A stretch of 64,000 nt of DNA from Bradyrhizobium stylosanthis. GTDB lineage: Bacteria; Pseudomonadota; Alphaproteobacteria; Rhizobiales; Xanthobacteraceae. The stretch lies in the NCBI RefSeq assembly GCF_001641335.1, contig NZ_LVEM01000001.1, forward strand, positions 656,580 through 720,579, written 5' to 3'. Below the pieces are notes generated by a model. It did not search any database. It was not told the origin of the DNA and was given only the letters and a program-made list of their open reading frames with translations. Numbering within the stretch: the stretch's first letter is position 1; each line of letters starts with the position of its first letter. The position numbers and the translations under genes were made by a program. Positions 45,985-54,558 of the stretch are shown here, piece after piece.

Positions 45985-46031
45985 GGCGGTCAAGGGCCTT
46001 GCGAGCGCCGCAAGCGGCGCCCTTGACCGCC
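45985..46031. other. Long perfect hairpin
   Basis: Outer stem GGCGGTCAAGGGC (45985-45997) with GCCCTTGACCGCC (46019-46031), and an inner stem CTTGCG / CGCAAG. There is no T-run on either strand, so it is not a simple terminator. It lies 55 nt after repeat copy B and may be part of the same element. Confidence 0.45.
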
Positions 46032-46193
46032 TTCCCCCGCTCATTGGCGCGGGCCTAGTCCGGTTGCATGCGCAACCGTCCCACAAGATTAGGAAATCCG
46101 ATCTCAATTGAGACGGCTCGTCGTGGGCGTTAGGCTCGCCCGGTGATCAGCTAACGAGCTGCGGTCTCAGACTGGAACGTCATCAGGGTTTGA

Positions 46194-46376
46194 TCAGGTA
46201 AATTCGGTCTGCCTTGCGGCCGCGTCGTAGACCTTGATTTGGATGGCCGGAAACCGGCCCTTAAGCTCGATGGCCGCCCTGTGTGCGCCTTCTCTGGTAG
46301 AGAAGGTCGCTTTAGAGTGGCCATCGACAATGATCGCGAACTCTTCGAGCGGAAGGTCTTCCAGGCGCTGGTGCAT
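46194..46376 (-). CDS. Small conserved-looking protein
   Basis: A 60-residue protein (MHQRLEDLPLEEFAIIVDGH, then SKATFSTREGAHRAAIELKG and RFPAIQIKVYDAAARQTE) with a regular strand-helix-strand pattern: hydrophobic strand FAIIVDG, amphipathic helix, strand IQIKVYD. The composition is that of a real small globular domain. The ribosome binding site is weak. It lies 76 nt downstream of the 50-residue gene at 46453 on the same strand. Confidence 0.55.
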   Translation of the reverse strand: MHQRLEDLPLEEFAIIVDGHSKATFSTREGAHRAAIELKGRFPAIQIKVYDAAARQTEFT

Positions 46377-46452
46377 GATTGTTCGATATCCCCGTGCAGC
46401 GGATTTGGCGCGAGTCCATCGGACTGTTGGTTCCGACCGCGACCCGCCGGCC

Positions 46453-46605
46453 TCAGTCGGACAAACGTCGGATCGCGACGATGCGCCAACGAGCGCCGTC
46501 GAACCATTTCTCCGCGGCGCTGCGAGCTGAGTCCTCGTTCAAAGCTTTGAGGTCGGTCTTCAAGTTCCGCTCGCCGTCGGCGAGCTGAATTCGAAACATC
46601 GCCAT
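46453..46605 (-). CDS. Very small protein, hypothetical
   Basis: A 50-residue frame from ATG 46605 behind AAAGGGAGTCGCAA: MAMFRIQLADGERNLKTDLK, then ALNEDSARSAAEKWFDGARW and RIVAIRRLSD. Strand-helix-strand spacing and the good ribosome binding site support it. No family is known to me; the layout resembles the neighbouring 60-residue protein. Confidence 0.5.
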   Translation of the reverse strand: MAMFRIQLADGERNLKTDLKALNEDSARSAAEKWFDGARWRIVAIRRLSD

Positions 46606-47017
46606 TTGCGACTCCCTTTGTTTGGAGGGGAGGTTGGCGCTGTGTGGTTAATGAAAGGTTAACGGTCGCCGCCTCGGGCTCCCTACGACCGACCTTCGAT
46701 CGGATGGCTTCGCACCGCAAGCTGAAAGGGACCCGTTGGGGTCGAAATGAACCTTTCGATCCAAGTTGCTGGAATAAGCCATTGAATTCGCAAGAAATGC
46801 GAACGCCCTCCGAGCGCACCAATGGTGATAACCCATTGACGCGAAAACATTTTCGCGATTTCTCTCCCCTCGCATTATGATCGCGGCGGATGTTGCCGAT
46901 TTCGTGGGGCTCCGTGCTCGAAATTTTGCGTCTGGGTCCAGCGTTGCGCTCTGTTGGTCGTGTCCATTTGAACCAACGGCATGCGATGCAAATCCCTATT
47001 TGCTCGCGCGATCGCCG
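46606..47017. other. Intergenic stretch without a supported gene
   Basis: About 410 nt. Frames on both strands lack a ribosome binding site and recognisable sequence. A TTGACGCG element near 46837 could be part of a promoter, but I cannot assign it. Confidence 0.35.
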
Positions 47018-47836
47018 CTAACTGCGCCAGACACGAGCGGTGGTGGCGATGACAGCCAGCGTCGCCTTTGCGCCATCTGCCTCGCCCTTCTCGAAATCCC
47101 CCTCCGTCTGGGCCATGGAGTTGGTCACATGCGCGAAGCACACGATGGAACGTCCGCTAGTTGCGCTGAACGCATAGAGGGCCGCAGCTTCCATCTCAAC
47201 GGCCAGCAGGCCGAGCTGGCGCGCCCGCGCGATCGCCGACTCGGTTTCGCGATAGGGCGCATCTGTCGTCCACGTTGCACCCCGATGCAACGCGATGCCA
47301 GGGAGGGCGAGCCCCGTCTGCTCGACGCGAGCGAGGAGCTTCGCGTCAGGTGCCTCGGCGAACGTGGAGCCCGGCAGATAGTGATAGCTCGTTCCCTCAT
47401 CGCGTAGCGCGCGGTCGATCAGAACAAAGTAGGGCGTCGGTCCGATCGGGGTGATCTGGCCGGCGGACGTGACGCTGACGAGCAGCCGGCATCCGGATGC
47501 GAAAAGCTGCTCGGCGACCAGCACGGCAAAGGGAGCGCCGACCGCACAGCCCACGATCCCGACCTCGCCGATGCCCTCGAGATCGAAAGCGAGAAGCTCG
47601 GTGTGGTAGCAGGCCCATCCTTCATGAATGCGTCCCGCGCCGGTCCGCTTGAGATAGCGCACGACATCGCCATCCGGGTCCAGCACGCAGACCTCGGGTA
47701 CCGCGACAAGCGGCAACTCCCTCTGCCTGCGTGCTTCCCTCAACAGGGCTTCGGGTCGGAACACCGAAGGGGCAGAGTGATTCTTCTCGCCGGCAATCGG
47801 CCATGCGCCATCCGCGCGATCGATTTTCTTGTCCAT
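47018..47836 (-). CDS. Nucleoside phosphorylase (uridine/purine phosphorylase family)
   Basis: A 272-residue protein of the PNP/UDP phosphorylase superfamily: IGEVGIVGCAVGAPFAVLVA (phosphate-binding region), LVSVTSAGQITPIG, 'DEGTSYHYLPGSTFAEAPDA', ATWTTDAPYRET and the base/ribose site 'LGLLAVEMEAAALYAF' (VEMEAA is the family hallmark). It phosphorolyses nucleosides to free base and ribose-1-phosphate; specificity is not evident. ATG 47836 begins MDKKIDRADG. It lies 22 nt after the ArsR-rhodanese gene, in the same direction. Confidence 0.85.
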   Translation of the reverse strand: MDKKIDRADGAWPIAGEKNHSAPSVFRPEALLREARRQRELPLVAVPEVCVLDPDGDVVRYLKRTGAGRIHEGWACYHTELLAFDLEGIGEVGIVGCAVGAPFAVLVAEQLFASGCRLLVSVTSAGQITPIGPTPYFVLIDRALRDEGTSYHYLPGSTFAEAPDAKLLARVEQTGLALPGIALHRGATWTTDAPYRETESAIARARQLGLLAVEMEAAALYAFSATSGRSIVCFAHVTNSMAQTEGDFEKGEADGAKATLAVIATTARVWRS

Positions 47837-47858
47837 GATGCAACAGGATCCAGTTGGC

Positions 47859-48527
47859 TTAGGCGAGGGATTCGATGGGTAGACCGGCGGCCTTCCACTC
47901 GGGGTAGCCATCCTCAAGCCGGCGGATGCGATAACCGCGGGCTCTGAGCGCTGCCACGGCTTCGAACGAAAGGACGCAATAGGGACCACGACAATAGGCG
48001 ATCACTTCGCGGCCTTTCGGAAGTTCGCCGAGACGTCGTTCCAGTTCGGCGAGCGGAATGTTGAGAGCGCCGGGAAGATGGCCGAGCGCGAACTCGTCTA
48101 CCGGTCTCACATCGAGCACCGTGACCAGATCGTCCCGCAACCTTGCGATCAGGTCGTCACGGGAGACCGGCTCGAGCGAGTCGCGCGCCTGAAAGTAGTC
48201 AGTCACGACACGGCCGATCTCGGCGACATTTCGTTCGCCGACGCGACCCAGCGCCTTAAGCAGGGCGACCACTTCGGATTCGCCCGCCAGGCGATAGAGA
48301 ACGTTCTTGCCGCGGCGCTCCGTCTCGACGAGGCGGGCCCGCCTCAGGATCTGCAGGTGGCGTGAGGTGTTGGCAAACGTCAGATGCGCCCGGACGGATA
48401 GTTCTTCGACGGTCCGCACGCCTTGGGCGAGATGCTCCAGAAGCTCAAGCCGATGCGAGTGCCCGAGCGCCTGTGCCACTTCGGCGAGGTTCTCGTAGAT
48501 CGCCTGTTTCGGTCCGGTGCTTGACAC
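47859..48527 (-). CDS. ArsR-family regulator fused to a rhodanese domain
   Basis: A 222-residue fusion. Residues 1-95 are an ArsR winged helix (ALGHSHRLELLEHLAQGVRT, then 'LTFANTSRHLQILRRARLVE', TERRGKNVLYRLAG). Residues 120-222 are a rhodanese domain (LVTVLDVRPVDEFALGHLPG, AYCRGPYCVLSFEAV with active-site Cys in YCRGPYC, and 'LEDGYPEWKAAGLPIESL'). GTG 48527 follows AGGAGCAACC; an in-frame ATG at 48548 lacks one. It is divergent from the persulfide-dioxygenase-like gene. A role as a reactive-sulfur-sensing repressor using the rhodanese Cys is inferred. Confidence 0.85.
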   Translation of the reverse strand: MSSTGPKQAIYENLAEVAQALGHSHRLELLEHLAQGVRTVEELSVRAHLTFANTSRHLQILRRARLVETERRGKNVLYRLAGESEVVALLKALGRVGERNVAEIGRVVTDYFQARDSLEPVSRDDLIARLRDDLVTVLDVRPVDEFALGHLPGALNIPLAELERRLGELPKGREVIAYCRGPYCVLSFEAVAALRARGYRIRRLEDGYPEWKAAGLPIESLA

Positions 48528-48539
48528 GGTTGCTCCTGG

Positions 48540-48571
48540 ATATATCATTCAGCAGATCGATTGAATATGAT
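48540..48571. promoter_or_regulatory. Candidate operator of the ArsR-rhodanese regulator
   Basis: An AT-rich imperfect palindrome in the divergent promoter: ATATCATTCA, a 9-nt spacer, then TTGAATATGAT, centred between the two start codons in otherwise GC-rich DNA. ArsR-type repressors bind such sites. It fits control of both this gene and the hydrolase. Confidence 0.5.
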
Positions 48572-48601
48572 TTACCTGCTCTCGTGGAGGAGTGCAAGCC
48601 C

Positions 48602-49339
48602 ATGATCCTGCGTCAGTTCTTGCATCACGATCCGGTCGGCATCTCCTACCTCTTCGGCTGCGGCGGCAAGGCGACGGGAGCGGTGGTCGATCCCGTTGGC
48701 GATATCCGACCCTACCTTCAAGCCGCAGAAAATGCCGGCATGAAGATCAACTACGTGATCGACACTCACGTCCACGCCGACCACATCTCCACCGGGCGGG
48801 CGCTCGCTGAGGCGACCGGTGCGCCCTATGTGCTCTCGGCCGAGGCGGGCGTCGGGTTTCCGTTCAAGGGCGTGCGGGACGGGGACGTCCTTCCGCTCGG
48901 CAACGTCACGGCCAAGGTGATGCACACGCCTGGCCACACGCCCGAGCACATCTGCATCCTCGTGACCGATCACACCCGCGGCGAGGAGCCCTGGTTCGTT
49001 CTCAGCGGCCACACGCTGATGGTCGGCGATCTCGGGCGTACCGAGCTGGCCACGAGCGCCGAAGAAGGCGCGAAGCAATTGTTTCACAGCGCACGTCGCT
49101 TGAAGGAGCTTCCAGACGACGTCGAGGTGCTGGCCGGCGCCTATGCCGGTTCAGTCTGCGGCCGGCGGCTCAGTGGCAAGCCTTGGTCGACCATCGGCTT
49201 CGAGAAGCGGCATAACCAGGCGTTCATGATCGCGGATGAAGCCGAGTTCATTCGCTTCATGGTGTCGGAGATTCCGCCGGCGCCGCCGGAGGCCGCGAAG
49301 ATCAGGGCGGCCAATTCGGGCGTCGCGGCTGCCGCGTGA
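48602..49339 (+). CDS. Persulfide-dioxygenase-like metallo-beta-lactamase-fold hydrolase
   Basis: A 245-residue protein of the ETHE1/Blh group: YVIDTHVHADHISTGRALAE (the H-x-H-x-D-H metal site), VMHTPGHTPEHICILV (next His), LMVGDLGRTEL (bridging Asp) and the late 'LAGAYAGSVCGRRLSGKPWS' region typical of persulfide dioxygenases. These oxidise glutathione persulfide to sulfite. ATG 48602 follows GGAGGAG. It is divergent from the ArsR-rhodanese regulator and the first of a row of sulfur-linked genes. Confidence 0.82.
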   Translation: MILRQFLHHDPVGISYLFGCGGKATGAVVDPVGDIRPYLQAAENAGMKINYVIDTHVHADHISTGRALAEATGAPYVLSAEAGVGFPFKGVRDGDVLPLGNVTAKVMHTPGHTPEHICILVTDHTRGEEPWFVLSGHTLMVGDLGRTELATSAEEGAKQLFHSARRLKELPDDVEVLAGAYAGSVCGRRLSGKPWSTIGFEKRHNQAFMIADEAEFIRFMVSEIPPAPPEAAKIRAANSGVAAAA

Positions 49340-49343
49340 TCCG

Positions 49344-50636
49344 ATGAGCGAAGCGGTATCCAGTCCACAAGCTGCCCCATCAGTCAGGCTCGGCCTGAAG
49401 GAGAACTGGCCGCAATTCGCCTTGCTTGTCCTGATCAATGCCTTCGTCGGTGGCATGGTTGGGATCGAGCGCACCGTTGTGCCGCTGATCGGCGCCGAGG
49501 AGTTTCGGATCAGTTCGACCACTCTGGTCGTCTCCTTCATCGTCAGCTTCGGCGTGGTGAAGGCCTGCGCCAACCTGGTTTCCGGTCAGCTCGCCGACGC
49601 CTGGGGACGCAAGCGGGTTCTCATTCTCGGCTGGCTCGTTGGCCTGCCAGTGCCGTTCATGATCATCGCCGCGCCAAGCTGGAAGTGGGTCATCGCGGCC
49701 AACGCGCTGCTCGGCATCAACCAGGGCTTTGCATGGTCGATGACGGTCATCATGAAGATCGATCTGGTTGGCCCGAAATCGCGTGGCCTTGCCGTTGGCC
49801 TGAACGAATTCGCGGGCTATCTCGCGGTGGGCGTGACAGCCTTTCTCACCGGATACATTGCATCGGAATACGGGCTGAGGCCGGCGCCGATCTATCTCGG
49901 CGTTGCCTATGCGATCCTGGGCTTCGCACTTTCGATCCTTTTGGTGCGCGACACCCGCGATCATGTGCGGCTCGAGACGGCGGGCCATGCGCGGCAGGCG
50001 GCGCCGATCAGTTTTCGAGAGATCTTCCTCCTGACGTCTTTCAGAGATCGCAACCTGTTCGCCGCTTCCCAGGCCGGACTCGTCAATAACCTCAATGACG
50101 GCATGAGCTGGGGCATCTTCCCGCTGTTCTTCGTGTCGTTTGGCCTGTCGGTCGAGCGCATCGGCATCCTGAAGGCGGTCTACCCGGCAGTCTGGGGTAT
50201 CCTGCAGATCGCGACCGGTCCGCTGTCGGACCGCTGGGGCCGCAAGGGCCTGATCGCCGCCGGCATGTGGGTGCAGGCCGCGGGCCTGTTCCTGACTGCG
50301 GCGACCAGTCACTTCGAATGGTGGCTCGTCGCGAGCGTCCTGCTCGGTGTCGGCACGGCGATGGTTTACCCAAGCCTGATCGCGGCGGTCTCTGATGCGT
50401 CGCATCCGAGCTGGCGCGCCCGTTCGCTCAGTGTCTATCGCTTCTGGCGCGATCTCGGCTACGCGATAGGCGCGCTATCGGCTGGCGTGATCGCGGACAG
50501 CTTCGGACTTTCAGCCGCCATTGGTTCGATCGCCGCCCTCACGTTCATTTCCGGCGGCGTCGTTGCGTTGATTATGCGCGAAGGCGAGGCGACTTCCGTT
50601 GATCTTGCGCAAAAGGCGAACCCGCCGGCGGAGTAG
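49344..50636 (+). CDS. Major facilitator superfamily transporter
   Basis: A 430-residue protein with about twelve hydrophobic segments. MFS motif A is seen twice, as GQLADAWGRKRVLILGW in the first half and GPLSDRWGRKGLIAAG in the second. ATG 49344 starts 4 nt after the upstream stop, so it is co-transcribed with the persulfide-dioxygenase-like gene. Its place suggests export or import of a sulfur compound such as sulfite, but the substrate cannot be read from sequence. Confidence 0.85.
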   Translation: MSEAVSSPQAAPSVRLGLKENWPQFALLVLINAFVGGMVGIERTVVPLIGAEEFRISSTTLVVSFIVSFGVVKACANLVSGQLADAWGRKRVLILGWLVGLPVPFMIIAAPSWKWVIAANALLGINQGFAWSMTVIMKIDLVGPKSRGLAVGLNEFAGYLAVGVTAFLTGYIASEYGLRPAPIYLGVAYAILGFALSILLVRDTRDHVRLETAGHARQAAPISFREIFLLTSFRDRNLFAASQAGLVNNLNDGMSWGIFPLFFVSFGLSVERIGILKAVYPAVWGILQIATGPLSDRWGRKGLIAAGMWVQAAGLFLTAATSHFEWWLVASVLLGVGTAMVYPSLIAAVSDASHPSWRARSLSVYRFWRDLGYAIGALSAGVIADSFGLSAAIGSIAALTFISGGVVALIMREGEATSVDLAQKANPPAE

Positions 50637-50666
50637 AGTTCGTTTCGTTTATGATGGAGCAAGCCA

Positions 50667-51014
50667 ATGCGAAAAGTCTTGGTCCAGATGATCGGCGCTT
50701 TCTGCCTGTTACCCGGTCTAGCATGGGCGCAGGCATCGCCAGACACTGAACGCTACTACGGTTGGGGTCCGCATATGATGGGCTGGGGCGGAGGATGGTC
50801 CGGCATGATCTTCGGTCCGTTGTTCATGATCTTGTCTCTCGCGGCCCTGATTGTCCTCGTTGTTATCTCGGTTCGCTGGCTAAGCGGGTCAGCACGGGAC
50901 AATACAGCCGCACCAATTACGCGCACACCGCTCGATATTCTCAAGGAGCGCTTTGCGCGCGGTGAGATCGACAAGGCGGAGTTCGAGGACGGCCGACGTG
51001 TTCTAAGCGAATAG
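50667..51014 (+). CDS. SHOCT-domain membrane protein
   Basis: A 115-residue protein. It has a signal-like first segment (MRKVLVQMIGAFCLLPGLAW then AQA), a His/Trp/Gly-rich patch (YYGWGPHMMGWGGGWSG), one strong membrane segment (FMILSLAALIVLVVISVRWL) and a C-terminal SHOCT motif (PLDILKERFARGEIDKAEFE). SHOCT is a short helical hairpin common in small membrane proteins and of unknown function. It lies 30 nt after the MFS gene and is probably in the same operon. Confidence 0.8.
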   Translation: MRKVLVQMIGAFCLLPGLAWAQASPDTERYYGWGPHMMGWGGGWSGMIFGPLFMILSLAALIVLVVISVRWLSGSARDNTAAPITRTPLDILKERFARGEIDKAEFEDGRRVLSE

Positions 51015-51067
51015 ACCGGGACGCCGACTCAAAAAGCTCGCCTGGCTGGATGAGGGGAAACGCGCCC

Positions 51068-51421
51068 GTGCAAGTTCTGCTGATACTGAACGACCCGCCC
51101 TATGGCAGCGAGCGGTGCTACAACGGCCTGCGACTCGCCCTCGCTCTCGCCAAGGCCGATCCTGCGATCGCCGTGACGGTGTTCTTGATGGCAGATGCGG
51201 TCACCTGCGCGAAGTCGGGCCAGAAGACGCCGGACGGCTATTACAACGTGGAGCGCATGCTGAAGGGCGTTCTCGCGGGTAAAGGACAGGTCCTGCTTTG
51301 CGGCACCTGCATGGATGCCCGCGGCCTCGCTGATGCCGAGATGTTGAGTGGCGTGAGACGCAGCACCATGGCTGAACTCGCGACGATCACCGTTTCCGCC
51401 GAGAAGGTGTTGGTGTTTTGA
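51068..51421 (+). CDS. DsrE/DsrF-like sulfur-relay protein
   Basis: A 117-residue DsrE-family protein: VQVLLILNDPPYGSERCYNG (residues 1-20, with the conserved nucleotide-like loop), LRLALALAKADPAIAVTVFL, then GYYNVERMLKGVLAGKGQVL and LCGTCMDARGL, where the CGTC Cys pair is the usual persulfide-carrying site. GTG 51068 is preferred, since GAGGGG lies just upstream and an in-frame ATG at 51050 overlaps that site. It is followed 19 nt later by the cysteine desulfurase, its likely sulfur donor. Confidence 0.8.
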   Translation: MQVLLILNDPPYGSERCYNGLRLALALAKADPAIAVTVFLMADAVTCAKSGQKTPDGYYNVERMLKGVLAGKGQVLLCGTCMDARGLADAEMLSGVRRSTMAELATITVSAEKVLVF

Positions 51422-51440
51422 ACCGCCCCGAGGAGTTGGC

Positions 51441-52562
51441 ATGCGACCGATCTATCTCGACTACAACGCGAGCACGCCCATCGATCCGGCGGTGGCGGCA
51501 GCGATGCGGCCGTTCCTGGACGAGGCGTTCGGCAATCCGTCCAGCGGCCATTGGGCCAGCATCCCGGCGAAAGCCGCCCTGGAGCAGGCCCGCGGCCAGG
51601 TCGCCGCGCTGCTCGGCGCCGCACCAGACGAGATCATTTTCACCAGCGGCGGCAGCGAAGCAAACAACCTGGCCATCAAGGGCACGTTCTTCGCGCTGAA
51701 CCGCAAAGGGGCGCACATCATAACATCGGCGGTCGAGCATCCCGCCGTTCTTGCTCCCTGCCGGTTTCTCGAACGGCTCGGCACTGTGGTCACGTATCTT
51801 CCGGTTGATCGCACCGGCCGCGTCGATCCCGAGGACGTGCGCCGCGCCATTACCCCGCAGACAGTCCTGATCAGCATCATGCACGCCAACAACGAAGTCG
51901 GCACAATCCAGCCGATCGAGGAAATAAGCGCGCTCGCACGGGAGCACGGGATTCGCCTTCACACGGACGCGGCGCAATCGGTCGGAAAGATATCGACCAA
52001 GGTCGACGCGCTCGGCGTCGATCTGCTGTCGATCGCCGGTCACAAGCTCTATGCCCCCAAAGGCGTCGGCGCGCTCTATGTACGCGGCGGGGTCGAACTG
52101 GATCCCCTCATTCACGGCGCCGGCCACGAGTCGGGCCGACGCGCCGGAACCGAGAGCGCACTGCTCGCGGTTGGGCTCGGGACGGCCTGCGCGACAGTCG
52201 CAGACCTTGCACCGATGGAACGTGTTCGGGCTCTACGCGATCGCTTCTGGCAGGCGCTGCAAAATCGATTCGGCGATAGTGTCGCCCTCAATGGCCATGC
52301 GACACATCGTTTGCCCAATACCCTCAACGTGTCGTTCGTCGGCAAGATCGGCGGGGACATACTGGGAGAGCTGAGCGGTGTCGCAGCATCGACGGGTTCG
52401 GCGTGCCATGCGGGGCGGATCGAGCTCTCACCCGTTCTCGCCGCGATGGGCGTGCCCGAGAGAATCGGAATGGGGGCGATCCGCTTCAGCCTGGGAAGGG
52501 CCACCACGTCTGACGAGATCGATGAAGTGGCCGCTCGTCTGGCCGCGATCGCATCGGCCTGA
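51441..52562 (+). CDS. Cysteine desulfurase (NifS/IscS type)
   Basis: A 373-residue PLP enzyme that removes sulfur from cysteine to form an enzyme persulfide. It shows 'YLDYNASTPIDPAVAAAM', TSGGSEANNLAIKG, 'ISIMHANNEVGTIQPIEEIS', HTDAAQSVGK, SIAGHKLYAPKGVG (Lys Schiff base in GHK) and the persulfide Cys in ASTGSACHAGRIELSPVLAA. The motif lacks the long loop of group I IscS but has the SSGSAC-like Cys. It ends the sulfur gene row, and no iscU or sufB lies beside it, so it probably feeds the DsrE protein rather than Fe-S assembly (inference). Confidence 0.9.
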   Translation: MRPIYLDYNASTPIDPAVAAAMRPFLDEAFGNPSSGHWASIPAKAALEQARGQVAALLGAAPDEIIFTSGGSEANNLAIKGTFFALNRKGAHIITSAVEHPAVLAPCRFLERLGTVVTYLPVDRTGRVDPEDVRRAITPQTVLISIMHANNEVGTIQPIEEISALAREHGIRLHTDAAQSVGKISTKVDALGVDLLSIAGHKLYAPKGVGALYVRGGVELDPLIHGAGHESGRRAGTESALLAVGLGTACATVADLAPMERVRALRDRFWQALQNRFGDSVALNGHATHRLPNTLNVSFVGKIGGDILGELSGVAASTGSACHAGRIELSPVLAAMGVPERIGMGAIRFSLGRATTSDEIDEVAARLAAIASA

Positions 52563-52649
52563 TCTTTCGGCATTCCGCCCGTAAGGAAAGTCGCTCCGTG
52601 GGACTCATGCGAGTTGCGGCTTCCTCGTCGGAGATCAGCGTCCGCCAAA

Positions 52650-53471
52650 TCACCGCGGCAAGGACAACAGCAGCCAAACGCCCGCGGCCACACTTGCAAC
52701 GCCGGCGGCGCGCGCGATCCAGCGTCCGATCGGCGTGAGCTTCTCCAGAAGGACAAGCAGCGCCAAAAGCGCAATCCAGAGTACGTTCATCGCACCGCCG
52801 ACGAACAACAGCGCCATCAAAACCCAGCAGCAGCCGACACAATAGCCTCCGTGTCGAAAGCCAAGCAGCAGGCAGCCTCGCAGGTCGCCGCGAAAGCCGC
52901 CGTGGCGCATCAGGAACAGAAATGGCGACTGGCATTGGGCTAGGCAGACGTCTTTGAGCGGTGTCCACTGATAGACACCCGCCGCGATCAGCACGATGGC
53001 GCCGAGCAGGTCGCTCGCGATCGCCATCCGGGAATCCAGCAGGGCTGCCCGCTCGATCGCCCATTGGACAAAAGTGGCCGCCAGCGAAAAGCCGCACCAG
53101 GCGAGGAGATAACCGGCGGCAAACCAGCCGGTCGCGGCGAACGGCTTGCCTTGCGCTTTGCCCTGTCGGCCGACGCGGGCGTACATCAGGATCATGGGCG
53201 CGGCCGAGGGTGCCATCATTCCGACCATCATCACCGCCCACATCAGGAACACATAGGCGAACTCGATCGTTCGCCAGGGCTCATTGGCCGGCAGCATGAT
53301 TCCGATCCCGGCCGGGATCATGCGGAAGTCGGTCATGTCCATGCCGCCCATGTCCATGTCGTTGGCGAGCCAGAGCACATAGCTCCATGCCAGCGCGACA
53401 AGGAGGCCGATCGCGCCGCCGACGATCCAGCGATCGCGTCTCAGCACGGTTTCCAGGGGGCTGTCCGTCAT
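52650..53471 (-). CDS. DUF2182 membrane protein
   Basis: A 273-residue multi-pass protein with the DUF2182 signatures: 'FAYVFLMWAVMMVGMMAPSA' (W-x-V-M-M-x-x-M-M-x-P), 'GWFAAGYLLAWCGFSLAATF', 'VYQWTPLKDVCLAQCQSPF' and 'GFRHGGYCVGCCWVLMALLF'. The Cys- and Met-rich motifs suggest metal handling. DUF2182 genes usually sit beside DUF1326 genes, as here (50 nt away). The function is not established. Confidence 0.88.
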   Translation of the reverse strand: MTDSPLETVLRRDRWIVGGAIGLLVALAWSYVLWLANDMDMGGMDMTDFRMIPAGIGIMLPANEPWRTIEFAYVFLMWAVMMVGMMAPSAAPMILMYARVGRQGKAQGKPFAATGWFAAGYLLAWCGFSLAATFVQWAIERAALLDSRMAIASDLLGAIVLIAAGVYQWTPLKDVCLAQCQSPFLFLMRHGGFRGDLRGCLLLGFRHGGYCVGCCWVLMALLFVGGAMNVLWIALLALLVLLEKLTPIGRWIARAAGVASVAAGVWLLLSLPR

Positions 53472-53521
53472 TTGCGAGCGACGTTGGCGGCCCTGATGCA
53501 GGCCGGTATCGGGAGTTTACA

Positions 53522-54151
53522 TCACGCCTGGTTCGACCAGCGGATCGGCGCATAGAGGCCGTTCCTGCCGGAATTATCCCAGCGCATCCCATGATCGCTG
53601 AAGGTATTGCCAGCGGCGCCGACGGCCATCACCATCGCGTCGGGGCTGACGGGATGACCGATGTTCACCCACATTTCCCCGCTCGGATGCATGGTCGGCA
53701 AGGGATCGACGGACATGTGCAGGATGCCGGGGATCTCCGCCGACCGCGTCTTGCCGTCGGTCCGGAACGTGATCGGCACCTTGCGCACCCCCAGGTTCTT
53801 GCTGATCAGCGGCGTGAACGCGGCCATCGGACCGCCGGCACCGCCGGTGAAGATTGCAGCCAGGGCCTCGGTCTGCTCATCATTGGCGCGCTGATCGATA
53901 TAGGCGGCCACCGACCAATCTCCGTCCGCCATGACTCCAGGCGCGTGGAGGACGACGAGCACATTCATCCCATCGAGCGCGACATCGCCATACCGGCCAC
54001 TCTCGATGTGGAAGATCAGCGGTACGTTGCAGAAGCCCTCGGTCGGCCGCGCGGTCAATGGAGGGGCCGCCGACACCAGGCAGGGACACACGATGCTGCA
54101 ACTGCAATTCTCGAAATAGTCACCGGAAAGGTGCCATGGGACATCTGCCAT
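53522..54151 (-). CDS. DUF1326 protein
   Basis: A 209-residue soluble protein with the DUF1326 pattern: WHLSGDYFENCSCSIVCPCL (residues 6-25, three closely spaced Cys in C-S-C-x3-C-x-C), 'VALDGMNVLVVLHAPGVMAD', 'YIDQRANDEQTEALAAIFTG' and 'ISKNLGVRKVPITFRTDGKT'. The N-terminal Cys cluster probably binds a metal. It pairs with the DUF2182 gene in one operon (DUF1326 first). Confidence 0.88.
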   Translation of the reverse strand: MADVPWHLSGDYFENCSCSIVCPCLVSAAPPLTARPTEGFCNVPLIFHIESGRYGDVALDGMNVLVVLHAPGVMADGDWSVAAYIDQRANDEQTEALAAIFTGGAGGPMAAFTPLISKNLGVRKVPITFRTDGKTRSAEIPGILHMSVDPLPTMHPSGEMWVNIGHPVSPDAMVMAVGAAGNTFSDHGMRWDNSGRNGLYAPIRWSNQA

Positions 54152-54558
54152 TGCTCTCTCCCGCCTGGCCGAACCCGATAGATGCTTTCGAATGAGCTAC
54201 GTAGGGTTGAAAGCTACGCCCCGTGGGGAAGCGCCGCAAGCCGATTTCACCGGCAGATGCCTGGTGTCGTTTCTCGCAAAGTCCAACCGGATCGAGATCG
54301 TCGATCGCCACGCTCGACGTGCCGCCGAATCCCGAACGATGGACGTGCCGCGGTTTCGGCCTGCGGATTCTCCCTGCTCACGCAATTGTTCCCCGGAATA
54401 GGCTGTCAGGGACGTGGGTCGATCGACATCTTATTATTGCAATATAGTGCTATTACACCCTATAATTGATCAACTCCAAGAAATGCCAAATATCGGTTGC
54501 TGGCTTCCGGGTCCGAACACGGTCGGCCGGAGTCGAGCACCTTTGCAGGGAGGGTAGC
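54152..54558. other. Divergent intergenic stretch
   Basis: About 400 nt between the divergent DUF1326 and lipase genes, with no supported protein. It turns AT-rich near 54430-54475 (TTATTATTGCAATATAGTGC), the most likely place for a promoter of the lipase gene. Confidence 0.4.

Larger units (their letters stand above)
45591..46193. other. Gene-free stretch with repeat and long hairpin
   Basis: About 600 nt from the COG0523 promoter to the small gene at 46194. It contains repeat copy B and a hairpin with a perfect 13-bp stem (GGCGGTCAAGGGC / GCCCTTGACCGCC, 45985-46031) whose loop itself forms CTTGCG / CGCAAG. No protein is supported. Confidence 0.5.

Noticed and set aside
49380-50405. 341-codon open frame antisense to the MFS transporter
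   Set aside because: The sense strand has twelve membrane segments and MFS motifs; the antisense product is charged low-complexity sequence.
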